37,307 nt of DNA from assembly GCA_016794465.1 (NCBI GenBank), contig JAEUKA010000019.1, positions 1 through 37,307 of the forward strand, in the 5' to 3' direction. The notes below the pieces were generated by a model. The model did not search any database, had not been told where the DNA came from, and saw only the letters and a list, made by a program, of their open reading frames with translations. Shown piece after piece: positions 1 through 7,899 of this stretch. The stretch is from Myxococcales bacterium. Its GTDB lineage: Bacteria; Myxococcota_A; Polyangia; Palsa-1104; JAEUJZ01. The position numbers and the translations under genes are program-made. Within the stretch, counting starts at the first letter, position 1; each line of letters opens with the position of its first letter.

Positions 1-1
1 T

Positions 2-940
2 CTGTCGATCGGAGTCCGTCCAGAGTCAGCGCTCGCCCAGCAAGCAGGACTTCTGCTGACCCCACGCGGACACATCGTAGTGAACTCCTACATGCAGACC
101 AGTGATCCCGCGATCTATGCGGTCGGGGATGTCTGTGCTGCGCCCGATCCACTGACGGGAGGCTTATCAAATGTCCCTCTCGGCGGTCCAGCCAACCGCC
201 AAGGCAGGACCTGTGCCGATCACATGGTTCGGGGTGCGGCGGCTCTTCCCTATCCGGGCTCGGTGGGAACTTCGATTGTGCGCGTCTTCCGACTGGCCGC
301 TGGAATCACGGGACTCTCTTTGCGAAGGCTGAAGGAGCTGGGGAAGCCGTTCTGCAGTGTGCTGGTTTCTGGCCCCTCCCACGCGTCCTACTTTCCGGGA
401 TCTCAGACGGTGACGCTCAAGCTGCTGTGGGACCCAGAGACGGGTCGGGTGCTGGGCGCCCAAGCCTACGGAGCGGATGGCGTTGACAAGCGCCTGGATG
501 TGATGGCGACAGCGCTGCGCGGCAGACTGACCATTGATGATCTCGTCCATCTGGAGCTGTCCTATGCGCCTCCTTTTGGGAGTGCCAAGGATGTGGTGAA
601 CCTCGCCGGCTTTGCCGCCACCAATCGCCGCGATGGTCTACTGGTTCCGACCGATTCCCTTCCAGAAGTCGGAACGGCGCAGCTTGTTGATGTTCGGAGT
701 GCAGCCGCAGCCGCAGCGCATCCCATTGCTGGCTCCATCAGTATTCCCCTATCAACGCTCCGGGGTAGTTTGGGAATGCTCCATCAAAGTCTGCCGGTTG
801 TTACGGTCTGCTCGCACGGCAAGACTAGCTACTTCGCAGCGCGAATCCTGTCACAACACGGCTTCCACGTGTCGTCGCTGACAGGAGGAGTTGATGCGCA
901 TCCAGAACCCCAGCGCTCTCAGCAGATCAACAAGCGCTAA
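2..940 (+). CDS. Pyridine nucleotide-disulfide oxidoreductase with C-terminal rhodanese domain (CoA-disulfide reductase-like), 5' partial
   Basis: The frame is open from base 2, so the gene starts before the window; 312 residues are visible. The first codons read LSIGVRPES and then YAVGDV, the end of the NAD/FAD-binding module of this family (GxRP and the FAD-contacting GD motif). The dimerisation domain follows (VRVFRLAAGITGL; LGAQAYGADGVDKRLDVMATAL). The last 100 residues form a rhodanese domain with active loop CSHGKTS, the catalytic Cys being visible codon 270. Known CoADR-rhodanese fusions use NAD(P)H to reduce CoA disulfides, persulfides or polysulfides in the cytoplasm, and the rhodanese Cys can carry sulfane sulfur. 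The redox Cys of the FAD domain lies outside the window, so an NADH-oxidase-like role is not excluded. Nothing downstream on this strand looks co-transcribed. Confidence 0.88.
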   Translation: MSIGVRPESALAQQAGLLLTPRGHIVVNSYMQTSDPAIYAVGDVCAAPDPLTGGLSNVPLGGPANRQGRTCADHMVRGAAALPYPGSVGTSIVRVFRLAAGITGLSLRRLKELGKPFCSVLVSGPSHASYFPGSQTVTLKLLWDPETGRVLGAQAYGADGVDKRLDVMATALRGRLTIDDLVHLELSYAPPFGSAKDVVNLAGFAATNRRDGLLVPTDSLPEVGTAQLVDVRSAAAAAAHPIAGSISIPLSTLRGSLGMLHQSLPVVTVCSHGKTSYFAARILSQHGFHVSSLTGGVDAHPEPQRSQQINKR

Positions 941-958
941 AAGGAGTCGTTGACCCAG

Positions 959-1171
959 CTACCGCAGCGCTCGCAGATCCATCTGTCGATTGTGCTCATC
1001 TACCAGAACACTCACCCGATCGATTCCCAGCAGGTTCGCTGCTTTGGCAACGGAGTAGTGCGCGTCCTCCGAGCAGACAATCGCGAGCTCACCGGGGGAC
1101 AGACCTTCCACCGCTGCCAGCGCGCTGCGCTCAATCCACGGCGCCTCTGCGGAGGGGGAATCAGCTCGGCG
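959..1171 (-). pseudogene. Remnant of a PLP-dependent group II decarboxylase
   Basis: The minus strand has an open frame of about 70 codons, without a start codon, closed by TAG at 959-961. It reads ...GELAIVCSEDAHYSVAKA followed by ANLLGIDRVSVLVDEHNRQMDLRAL. This matches the region around the PLP-stacking His (S-E-x-A-H-Y-S-x-x-K-A) and the following G-R-M-D segment of aromatic amino acid, glutamate and diaminobutyrate decarboxylases. Those proteins are 450-550 aa long, so only about 15% is left, and the catalytic Lys region is absent. The upstream edge abuts the stop of the recombinase remnant at 1172. I infer a dead fragment left by rearrangement. The family call rests on motif recognition alone. 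Confidence 0.5.
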
Positions 1172-1270
1172 TTACACCATGGCCGTACTCACGCGGACGT
1201 ATCCCACAGCCGTCCGACTCCCCACAACTTGTCCGCTGGGGACATTACTTCGAGCAAGGGTATTTCTCAT
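1172..1270 (-). pseudogene. N-terminal stub of a serine recombinase (resolvase/invertase), 32 codons then stop
   Basis: The ORF starts with ATG at 1270 and has an AAGGGG ribosome-binding sequence 8 nt upstream. It encodes 32 residues ending RTAVGYVRVSTAMV and then TAA. G-Y-V-R-V-S-T is the first beta strand of the serine recombinase catalytic domain and carries the catalytic Ser. In intact proteins the next residues are typically of the kind xQ-x-x-G and the chain runs for 180-500 more residues. Here the frame stops exactly there, and unrelated decarboxylase-like sequence follows. The ORF has a start codon and RBS but no body, so I read it as a truncated mobile-element gene. Confidence 0.45.
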
Positions 1271-1320
1271 GTTCAAAGCCCCTTGCGCATGCGCCCAAGT
1301 GCGCTGCTGTAGGGGCATGC

Positions 1321-2307
1321 TTAAACCCCGTTTGTGTCGCCGGACGTGAGGCCGGTTGAGCCCACGGGCAGCGTGAAGTTGCTCGGGGTCTTGAAGGTTC
1401 CGTCTCCGTTGCCCAGAGCGACGGTGTACGAGCCGCCATTGGGAATCGCTGCGCCCGAGTTTGTGGCCACCAAGTCCCGCTTGCCATCGCCATCGAGATC
1501 GAGCAGGAGCACTCCGTTCGGAGCATTGCCGGCAGTGACAGGAGTCTTGGCCGCAAACGATCCGGTTCCTGATCCCGAAAGCACGCTGACGTTGTTGCTC
1601 ATGGCGTTGGCAACAATCGCGTCCAGCTTGGTATCTGCATCGAGCAGACCCGCTGCAATGGCGCGTGGCTGCGTGCCCACGCTTGCGGTCACCGCAGTGC
1701 CAAAGGAAGCGCCTCCCATGCCCGGCAAAAACGCAATCTGATTGGCGGTCAAAAGAGACACCAACAAGTCTGACTTTCCGTCGCTGTTTACATCTGCCAG
1801 CACCATGTTACGGGGTGCGGTCAGCGAGTTCACTGCGGTATCCTGCTTGGCCAAAAATCCAAACGTATTGCTACGGTAACGCAGGATGTTACTGCTCGTG
1901 GCCATCTGTCCATCGGGGTTGGTGACAACCACCGTCATCATCGCGCAAGTCGCAGCTTTGGCAGGAGCCGTCAGCGTGATGGTGGTTGGCGATGTCACGA
2001 CGACGTTGGTGGCCGGAATGCCCGCGATCGTAACCGTTGCACCTTGCACAAAGTTGGTTCCGGTCAGGGTGATGGTCACGTTGCCGGTGTTGACGATCGC
2101 GGCCGGAGTAGACTGGGTGACCGTCGGAGCAAGCCCTGTTCCAGAGTCCATGCCAGGCGGTTGACTCAGGTCTTCCATTCCCGTGGTGCCGGCATCGGTT
2201 CCGGAAGTGGTTTCGTTGTTACAGCTCGGAACGTAGGCCAGCGCGATTGCTGCGCCCAGTCCAAGACCGAGAAGAGAGCGAGTCCATCGTCGATTCCTGA
2301 AACTCAT
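1321..2307 (-). CDS. FG-GAP/VCBS-repeat lipoprotein with IPT/TIG domain, probably 3'-truncated
   Basis: An exported protein of about 328 aa. The start at 2307 is preferred because GGAGG lies about 9 nt upstream; the ATG at 2316 touches that GGAGG and has no spacing. A signal peptide ends in a lipobox-like VPSC (Cys29), followed by an acidic linker rich in D/G/S/T. Residues about 60-145 are an IPT/TIG immunoglobulin-like fold (PTVTQSTPAAIVNTGN...). FG-GAP/VCBS repeats with Ca-binding-loop motifs then follow: DVNSDGKSDLL near residue 172, a degenerate LDADTKLDAI, and DLDGDGKRDLV. The final repeat breaks off as SGDTNGV-stop where D-x-N-G-D-x-x-x-D is expected. Such proteins are surface beta-propellers of unclear ligand. 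The abrupt end and the complementary 3' piece at 2504-2905 suggest truncation. Confidence 0.72.
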   Translation of the reverse strand: MSFRNRRWTRSLLGLGLGAAIALAYVPSCNNETTSGTDAGTTGMEDLSQPPGMDSGTGLAPTVTQSTPAAIVNTGNVTITLTGTNFVQGATVTIAGIPATNVVVTSPTTITLTAPAKAATCAMMTVVVTNPDGQMATSSNILRYRSNTFGFLAKQDTAVNSLTAPRNMVLADVNSDGKSDLLVSLLTANQIAFLPGMGGASFGTAVTASVGTQPRAIAAGLLDADTKLDAIVANAMSNNVSVLSGSGTGSFAAKTPVTAGNAPNGVLLLDLDGDGKRDLVATNSGAAIPNGGSYTVALGNGDGTFKTPSNFTLPVGSTGLTSGDTNGV

Positions 2308-2333
2308 ACGATTCATCCTCCAGTGATAAGACA

Positions 2334-2369
2334 GGGGGTCTTAGAGAGCCCCCACGACATGTTGGGGGG
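2334..2369 (-). other. Mutually exclusive G/C-tract hairpins in the leader of the FG-GAP gene
   Basis: Three tracts lie 27-62 nt upstream of the start codon: G5 (2334-2338), C5 (2349-2353) and G6 (2364-2369). The central C tract can pair with either G tract, giving two alternative stems with 10-nt loops. There is no T-tract, so this is not a canonical intrinsic terminator. It could be a transcript end for the upstream fragment or a leader structure. The structure is read by eye only. Confidence 0.3.
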
Positions 2370-2503
2370 CATCACGGCGAACCGCAAGTCGCTGTCCGCA
2401 GTCTGGCGATGGCTACACCGCCCGCATTCCCAACAAAAGGTACGCAGGACAGTGCGCCCAACCGACATCGCCAGCGGTCACCGCAGGAGTGTCTAGACGG
2501 GAT

Positions 2504-2905
2504 CTAGTTACACTGACTGATGAGGACGCTGATGTTGCCGCTCTGCGCGTTCGAGCTGATGAGATCCGGCTGGGCGTCGCCGTTGAGATCTCCGGACACC
2601 AGGAAGCGCGGACTGTTGCCCACGGTGTAGAGCGTTCCTGCCGCAAACGCGCCCGTCGCTGAGCCGCGCATCACGCTCAGATTCGTGGCGGCCTGATTCG
2701 CAGTGATCAGATCAGGAAAGCCATCCCCGTTCAGATCGACGTTGATGAGAGCCGTCGGACCCTTGCTGTTGGTGTTGGTCGTCTGAGGCGGCGTGGTAAA
2801 TGTTCCATTCCCTTGCCCAAACATCACGCTCACCGTGTCGGTCATGCCATTGGCAACCGCCAGGTCCAGCTTCTGATCATTGTTGAAGTCCGCGCAAGGG
2901 AATCG
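2504..2905 (-). pseudogene. 3' fragment of an FG-GAP/VCBS-repeat protein gene
   Basis: Homologous coding sequence begins abruptly at ADFNNDQKLDLAVANG and runs through two further repeats (DLNGDGFPDLITAN; DLNGDAQPDLISSN) to a natural-looking end SVLISQCN-stop at 2504. The frame stays open upstream to an ATG at 3133. Those 75 or so residues are low-quality, show no signal peptide and no repeat, and look like non-coding sequence read in frame. The fragment corresponds to the part missing from the gene at 1321-2307 but lies upstream of it on the same strand. It is either the remains of a tandem paralogue or a displaced 3' half. From 2906 to 3168 I recognise nothing on either strand. Confidence 0.6.
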
Positions 2906-3168
2906 CGTGCGGTGCTCGCAGTCTGGTTCATTTCGGTTGATACAGACCCCCAGAAAGGAATCGCTTGGGAATGGCCACAGAGTGCTCTGCTGGCTGGAGA
3001 AGTGCGACAGAAATCCCGGTACCCATCCGCGCGGAGAGCTAGCCCCTAAACCCGACCTCCCCTTCGGATTCCCAAGTACTCTGTTCCCCGCAGCTTCTCG
3101 ACGCTCAGCGCCGATTCCTACAGTACAGCTCACACTCTCCCCCGCTTGGCGAGCGGCGAGGAGTGTGT

Positions 3169-4014
3169 TTACGGCACACCCAAGCGACCGGTCAAAAGAT
3201 CCCCGATCAGCTCACACAGTCCGAAGCCTTCACTGTGAGTCGTCAGGTGTTTGGGAATCGACGCGCCCAGCTCTGGTAGGTAGCGCGAAAGGTTTCGTAC
3301 TCCCACCGATAGCGCGAACCGACCGGGGGCAAACAGACTGGCGTCATTGGCAGAGTCTCCGACGGAAACCGCCTGCTGAGCCAGCTCTGCTTGCGCATCC
3401 AAGACCCCACGCCGCATAAGCAGAGCCTCTGCTCCCAAGGCTTTGCTCCGCTGCTCTGCGCCATCGAGCATGAAGTGAATGTGAATCGAGCTCGCCAGGA
3501 TCTGTCCTTGCTGCTCACTCTCTTCTGCAACCAGTCGGGCCAGCTCGGCGAGTATGGCGGCCCCTTCTTCCCCGCCTGGCAGATCTCGCACCACAGTGTA
3601 GTCACTGACGCGAAACTGGTTGTCCGCTGTGGTGGCAAACGTCCGTCCCAGCCGCCGTGCCACTCGCCGCTGAAGAGCCGCCAAGCGTGTCCGCAGATCG
3701 ACCGGCAGTGGTCGATAAAAGTGCAGCCCATGCTCATGACTCGAAGCGGCAACAGAGCTACCACCTGGACTCTGGGAAGACGGCGCAGGACAGCGACGAT
3801 CCAGCCAAGCCCCCCCATTTTCGACGATCACGGCACTTACCATGGGCAGATAGGCCAGCAGCGCCGCACCATAGCCCGCCGGTCGCCCCGTGTTGAGGAT
3901 CACCTCCATGCCCGCCCGCTCAGCGCGAGCGACGGCATCAAGGACCTCGGGATGAATTCCGCCGCGAATTGTGAAGGTATCGTCAACGTCGGCAAACAGA
4001 TAGCGAGGCAGCAT
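3169..4014 (-). CDS. HAD-superfamily phosphatase (Cof/sucrose-phosphatase-like)
   Basis: A 281-aa cytosolic hydrolase. Motif I is DVDDTFT (nucleophile Asp9, acid/base Asp11) right at the N-terminus. Motif II is the Thr in LNTGRP, and motif IV is GDSANDASLF near residue 220, the Mg-binding acidic motif typical of the C2-capped Cof/SPP/mannosyl-3-phosphoglycerate phosphatase branch. The length fits that branch (250-290 aa). The substrate cannot be read from sequence; sugar phosphates or a glucosyl/mannosyl-glycerate phosphate are likely for the family. The malQ gene 2 kb away is weak support for carbohydrate metabolism. The ATG at 4014 gives a compact N-terminus one strand before motif I, so the start is credible although the RBS is weak. 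Confidence 0.85.
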   Translation of the reverse strand: MLPRYLFADVDDTFTIRGGIHPEVLDAVARAERAGMEVILNTGRPAGYGAALLAYLPMVSAVIVENGGAWLDRRCPAPSSQSPGGSSVAASSHEHGLHFYRPLPVDLRTRLAALQRRVARRLGRTFATTADNQFRVSDYTVVRDLPGGEEGAAILAELARLVAEESEQQGQILASSIHIHFMLDGAEQRSKALGAEALLMRRGVLDAQAELAQQAVSVGDSANDASLFAPGRFALSVGVRNLSRYLPELGASIPKHLTTHSEGFGLCELIGDLLTGRLGVP

Positions 4015-4059
4015 GGCCGCGCACTCTAGCAGGAGTAACGGCCACTCAGCAGAGGAAGC

Positions 4060-4935
4060 CTACAAGCCCGCGCCTGGGGCCGGAACGCGGGTCGTCGGTC
4101 CACCGGAGCGGAACGGCGGCGGTGAGCCTCCACTCGGTGCGGACGGCGCAGGACGATAGCCACCACTCGGCGCGGGGGCAGCAGGCGGCGGCGGGCGATA
4201 ACCACCACTCGGCGGCATCGGCGCGGGCGCGGACCCCGGATAGCTCGGTGGCGGACGGTATCCACCACCTGCGGGCGGCGGGGTGTAGGCCGGGGCTCCA
4301 TAGGGACGCGCGGGCGGCGGACTGACTACCGTGGGCGGCGCATAGACCGGAGCGGGCCGATACACCGGCGAAGGAGCCACGGGCGCAGGCGGCGCCACCA
4401 CCGTCGGTCCTCCGTACGTAGGAGCAGGTCGGTACACAGGCGGCGGATTCACCACCGTCGGTCCTCCATACACCGGGGCGGGTCGATACACAGGGGGCGG
4501 CGGATTCACCACCGTCGGTCCTCCGTACACCGGGGCGGGCCGATACACGGGGGGAGCCACCACGGTTCCGCCCGGATACGCTGGTGCGCCATACCCCGAA
4601 GGAGCCCAGTGCGCCCGATGGTACACCCCGCCGATAAAGCGAGGTCCCACATAGATGTGTCCTGGACGAACCGGCGAGCAGTAGCCGCGTGCCCAGTACC
4701 AGCGACCCGAAAACTCCCAGCGACCAGGAACATAGATGGTGCCGTAGCCACAGGTCAGGACCGCTTCGTAGCGCGGGGCCGGCGGCGCCATCGTTACCGA
4801 GATCGGCGGCGGCGGCCCCTCGGGAATGTACTCCATCGTCGTGCCGTACTGTGGAGCAGGGGTTTCTACGTACGTGGTGCCGTAGCAGCCGCTTGCTCCG
4901 GCCAGCGCGCAAAGCGCCGCAAGAACTCGCTTCAT
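4060..4935 (-). CDS. Pro/Tyr-rich repeat lipoprotein
   Basis: A 291-aa exported protein. The start is ATG 4935, which has TAGGAG about 9 nt upstream and is followed at once by a lipoprotein signal (MKRVLAALCALAGASGC, lipidated Cys17). The frame stays open upstream but overlaps the trpS promoter side. After a short domain with aromatic motifs (VPGRWEFSGRWYWARGYC), the C-terminal two thirds are low-complexity and rich in Pro, Tyr, Gly and Val. It contains 18-19 residue repeats of the form VYRPAPVYGGPTVVNPPP, then GGYRPPP units. The architecture resembles envelope linker or adhesive proteins of myxobacteria. No enzymatic motif is seen and the function is unknown. Such repeats may form an extended periplasmic or surface stalk. 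Confidence 0.8.
   Translation of the reverse strand: MKRVLAALCALAGASGCYGTTYVETPAPQYGTTMEYIPEGPPPPISVTMAPPAPRYEAVLTCGYGTIYVPGRWEFSGRWYWARGYCSPVRPGHIYVGPRFIGGVYHRAHWAPSGYGAPAYPGGTVVAPPVYRPAPVYGGPTVVNPPPPVYRPAPVYGGPTVVNPPPVYRPAPTYGGPTVVAPPAPVAPSPVYRPAPVYAPPTVVSPPPARPYGAPAYTPPPAGGGYRPPPSYPGSAPAPMPPSGGYRPPPPAAPAPSGGYRPAPSAPSGGSPPPFRSGGPTTRVPAPGAGL
4324..4560 (-). repeat. In-frame 54-57 bp tandem repeats inside the Pro/Tyr-rich lipoprotein gene
   Basis: The sequence ACCACCGTCGGTCCTCC starts at 4397, 4451 and 4508 (spacings of 54 and 57 bp), with a degenerate fourth copy near 4324. Both spacings are multiples of three, so copy-number changes would keep the reading frame. Each unit encodes a YRPAPVYGGPTVV-type 18-19 residue block. 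Confidence 0.75.
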
Positions 4936-5134
4936 GATGAGACTCCTATTTGTCTGCGCCATTTTACTTTCTCCGACGAGATCATCGCCAAAATTCTTCA
5001 TACCGTCGCTGCCGCTCGATACGCCCAGACCCGGTCGCGCCCTGCGCATTCCTGGGGCGACAAGTACCCAAGCTGCCTCGACAGTGCGATTGTTTGACAT
5101 CGACACAACCGCCACTGTATGCATCTACTGCGCC

Positions 5135-6199
5135 ATGGATAAAGTTACTCCTGCTTCCACCCCTCCTGCCGACGCTGCGCAGGCCTCCCCGTCACCCTTG
5201 GCAACCCCTCGCCGTGAAGTCGTGTTCTCAGGGATGCAGCCGTCGGGAGGCTTCCACATTGGCAACTACCTTGGCGCGGTGCGCGACTGGGTAGCGCTGC
5301 AAGACCAGCATCGCTGCTTCTACTGTGTCGTCGACCTGCATGCCCTCACCCAGCCGTACGAGCCTGCCGCGATGCGAGCGCGGGTGCTCGACATGGCCGT
5401 GGAGCTGCTCGCCTGTGGCATCGATCCGCAGAAGTCGACGCTGTTTGTGCAGTCGCAGGTCCCCGAGCACGCCGAGCTGTCGTGGATTCTCAGCACCGTG
5501 GCACCGTACGGCGAGCTGTCGCGGATGACTCAGTTCAAGGAAAAGGGCGAGCGCGCCGAGTACGTCAACTGTGGGCTGTTTACCTACCCCGTGCTGATGG
5601 CGGCGGACATCCTGCTCTACAAAGCGACGCGCGTGCCGGTCGGCGAGGATCAGATCCAGCACCTGGAGCTAACCCGCGAGATCGTCCGCCGCTGGAATGG
5701 TCGCTATGGTGAGCCAGCACTGTTTGCCGAGCCGCTGCCGCTCCATCGCTCGCCGCTGCGGATCATGGGCCTCGACGGCAAGCAGAAGATGTCGAAGTCG
5801 CTCGGCAACTATGTCGCGATCTCTGACGAACCGGACGCCATTCGCAAGAAGATCGGCTCGGCTTTTACCGACGAGCTGCGCCTCCGCAAGAAAGATCCCG
5901 GCCACCCCGAGAGCTGCTACGTCTGCGGCCTGGAGCAGTACTTTATGCCAAGTGACAAGGTCGCCGAGCTACAGGACGGCTGCCGCACCGCTCGCATTGG
6001 CTGTGTCGATAGCAAGCGCGCCCTGGCCGAAGCGATGATCACGACGCTGCAGCCCATTGCCGAGCGCAAGCGCGAGCTGCTGGCCAAGCCGGGCTTGGTC
6101 GAGGACATCCTCCAAGCCGGTGCCGACGAGGCTCGCAAGATCGCCAAGCAGACCATGGCCGAGGTGCGCGAGCGACTCGGGCTGCTGCCGCTCCGGTGA
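5135..6199 (+). CDS. trpS: Tryptophanyl-tRNA synthetase
   Basis: A class I aminoacyl-tRNA synthetase that charges tRNA-Trp. The protein has 354 aa from ATG 5135, close to the family norm (330-350) plus a 30-residue Pro/Ala-rich N-terminal extension. The HIGH-type motif is HIGN at 41-44, preceded by the diagnostic FSGMQPSGGF. The Trp-recognition/dimer segment YPVLMAADIL and EDQIQHLELTREI are present. The KMSKS loop is intact at 218-222 (QKMSKSLGN). The frame is open back to 4934, but that part is implausible as protein and lies antisense to the lipoprotein leader. No clear Shine-Dalgarno precedes 5135, so the exact start is less certain than the identity. malQ follows after 18 nt and is probably co-transcribed. 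Confidence 0.95.
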   Translation: MDKVTPASTPPADAAQASPSPLATPRREVVFSGMQPSGGFHIGNYLGAVRDWVALQDQHRCFYCVVDLHALTQPYEPAAMRARVLDMAVELLACGIDPQKSTLFVQSQVPEHAELSWILSTVAPYGELSRMTQFKEKGERAEYVNCGLFTYPVLMAADILLYKATRVPVGEDQIQHLELTREIVRRWNGRYGEPALFAEPLPLHRSPLRIMGLDGKQKMSKSLGNYVAISDEPDAIRKKIGSAFTDELRLRKKDPGHPESCYVCGLEQYFMPSDKVAELQDGCRTARIGCVDSKRALAEAMITTLQPIAERKRELLAKPGLVEDILQAGADEARKIAKQTMAEVRERLGLLPLR

Positions 6200-6217
6200 T
6201 CCCGATATACTGCCGGG

Positions 6218-7792
6218 ATGCACGGTCACCAGAAACCACCCGGCAGCTCCAACTGGCCCCGTCACAGTGGGCTGCTGCTGCACATCACCTCTCTTCCCGG
6301 TCGCGGTGGCTGCGGCGATCTCGGCCCGGCGGCGTATCGCTTCCTTGAGCAGCTAACTCGCGGCGGACAGCGCGCCTGGCAGGTCTTGCCGATCGGCCCC
6401 ACCGGATTTGGCGACTCGCCGTACCAGACCGCCTCGGTGCTTGCGGGCAACCCGCTCTTGATCAGCATCGACAAGCTGGTCGACTCGGGCCTTCTTGATG
6501 CTTCGGTCCTGGCGCAGGCTCCCGCCGAGTCAGCCCAAGCCGACTTTGCCGCCGCCCAAGCCTACAAGTGGCCGCTGTTTGAAGCGGCCTTCGCCCGGCT
6601 GCACGGCCCCGAGTCGTCCGACGGCGTTGCCCAGCTGCGCCGCGAGCTGGCTGCCTTTTCGGCCCAAGAACAGAGCTGGCTCGACGACTACGCGCTGTTC
6701 ATGGCGATCAAAGAAGAGCAAGGGCTGCGACCATGGACCGAGTGGCCGCAGCCGCTGCGTGATCGCAGTCCCGAGGCTGTCTCCGAAGCCCGCCAGCGCC
6801 TGGCTCCACGGCTTGCGCTCCATCGCTTCGTCGCGTGGCTGTTCGAGCGGCAGTGGCAAGCCCTGCGCACCGCCGCCCACGAGCGCGGCATCGAGCTCAT
6901 CGGCGATGTCCCGATCTTTGTCGCCCATGACAGCGTCGAGGTCTGGAGCGATCGACGACAGTTTTTGCTCCACCCGGACGGACAGCTCCAGGTCCAGGCC
7001 GGCGTACCACCCGACTATTTCTCGAAGACCGGCCAGCTGTGGGGCAATCCGCTCTACGACTGGACCCGGATGCAGGACGACGGGTTCGCGTTCTGGCGAC
7101 AGCGCATTCGGCGGGCCGCCTCGCTGTTCGATCGAGTCCGCATTGACCACTTTCGTGGCTTCGCCGCCCACTGGGAGATTCCCGCCCAAGACCGCACCGC
7201 CGAGCGTGGCCGCTGGGTGCCTGCCCCTGGTCACGCCCTGTTCGAGGTCCTGACCCAAATTCCCGAGACGCGGGAAGTACGCTTCATAGCCGAAGACCTT
7301 GGCGTCATTACCCCCGATGTGGAAGAGCTGCGCGACCGCTTCGCGTTCCCCGGCATCCGTGTCCTAGAGTTCGGCTTCGGCGAGGACGACTTTTACGACG
7401 GTCGGCCGTGGGCGTTCCGAAAAAACCTCGTCGCTTATACCTCGACGCATGACAACGCCACCCTCGTCGGTTGGTATCGCGGCGAGCCCGAAGGGACCCG
7501 CACCGAAGAGCAGTCTCGTCGCGAAGCTGACAAAGTCCACGACTACCTGGGCTATGTCCCGGCAGCCGACTACGCCCACTTCGCGCTCATCCGCTTGGCG
7601 ATGGCGACCGCCGCAGAGACAGTGATCATTCCAGTGCAAGACGTGCTGGGGCTTGGCAACGCAGCTCGAATGAACACCCCCGGCGTGCCCCAAGGAAACT
7701 GGCGCTTTCGGCTGCTCAGCGGCCAACTGGACGACGGCAGCCTGGACCACCTGCGCCACCTGACCAAGCTCTACGCACGCACTAGCCGCTAA
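6218..7792 (+). CDS. malQ: 4-alpha-glucanotransferase (GH77, amylomaltase)
   Basis: A 524-aa cytosolic enzyme that transfers 4-alpha-glucan segments between maltooligosaccharides in glycogen/maltodextrin metabolism. The length equals the short (Thermus-type) GH77 form. The N-terminus has the typical GLLLHITSLPG and WQVLPIGPTGFGDSPYQ segments. The catalytic residues are nucleophile Asp310 (RIDHFRG), acid/base Glu359 (IAEDLG) and transition-state stabiliser Asp412 (STHDNATL), spaced as in the family. The 250s-loop region around PPDYFSKTGQLWGNP is also present. The start lies 18 nt after trpS. No maltose transport or glycogen genes are in the window, so the pathway context is not visible here. 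Confidence 0.96.
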   Translation: MHGHQKPPGSSNWPRHSGLLLHITSLPGRGGCGDLGPAAYRFLEQLTRGGQRAWQVLPIGPTGFGDSPYQTASVLAGNPLLISIDKLVDSGLLDASVLAQAPAESAQADFAAAQAYKWPLFEAAFARLHGPESSDGVAQLRRELAAFSAQEQSWLDDYALFMAIKEEQGLRPWTEWPQPLRDRSPEAVSEARQRLAPRLALHRFVAWLFERQWQALRTAAHERGIELIGDVPIFVAHDSVEVWSDRRQFLLHPDGQLQVQAGVPPDYFSKTGQLWGNPLYDWTRMQDDGFAFWRQRIRRAASLFDRVRIDHFRGFAAHWEIPAQDRTAERGRWVPAPGHALFEVLTQIPETREVRFIAEDLGVITPDVEELRDRFAFPGIRVLEFGFGEDDFYDGRPWAFRKNLVAYTSTHDNATLVGWYRGEPEGTRTEEQSRREADKVHDYLGYVPAADYAHFALIRLAMATAAETVIIPVQDVLGLGNAARMNTPGVPQGNWRFRLLSGQLDDGSLDHLRHLTKLYARTSR

Positions 7793-7899
7793 CGACGGCG
7801 GTTCACCGACGGACTGTCACGTCACGATGGTTCGGAAAGTGGATGAAGTCAGAAGCAGCGGCAGCGCCTGTACAGCAAGCACGGGTGGCTGCCACTGGC

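Noticed and set aside
950..1312. Plus-strand 120-aa open frame
   Set aside because: It is antisense to the decarboxylase and recombinase remnants, has no RBS and no recognisable motif, and its composition is that of a shadow frame.
2403..2474. 9-bp inverted repeat CTGGCGATG / CATCGCCAG
   Set aside because: Short arms with a 54-nt gap and no T-tract; expected by chance at this GC content.
2906..3133. Extension of the FG-GAP fragment to an ATG at 3133
   Set aside because: These residues lack a signal peptide, repeats or protein-like composition; the homologous part begins only near 2893.
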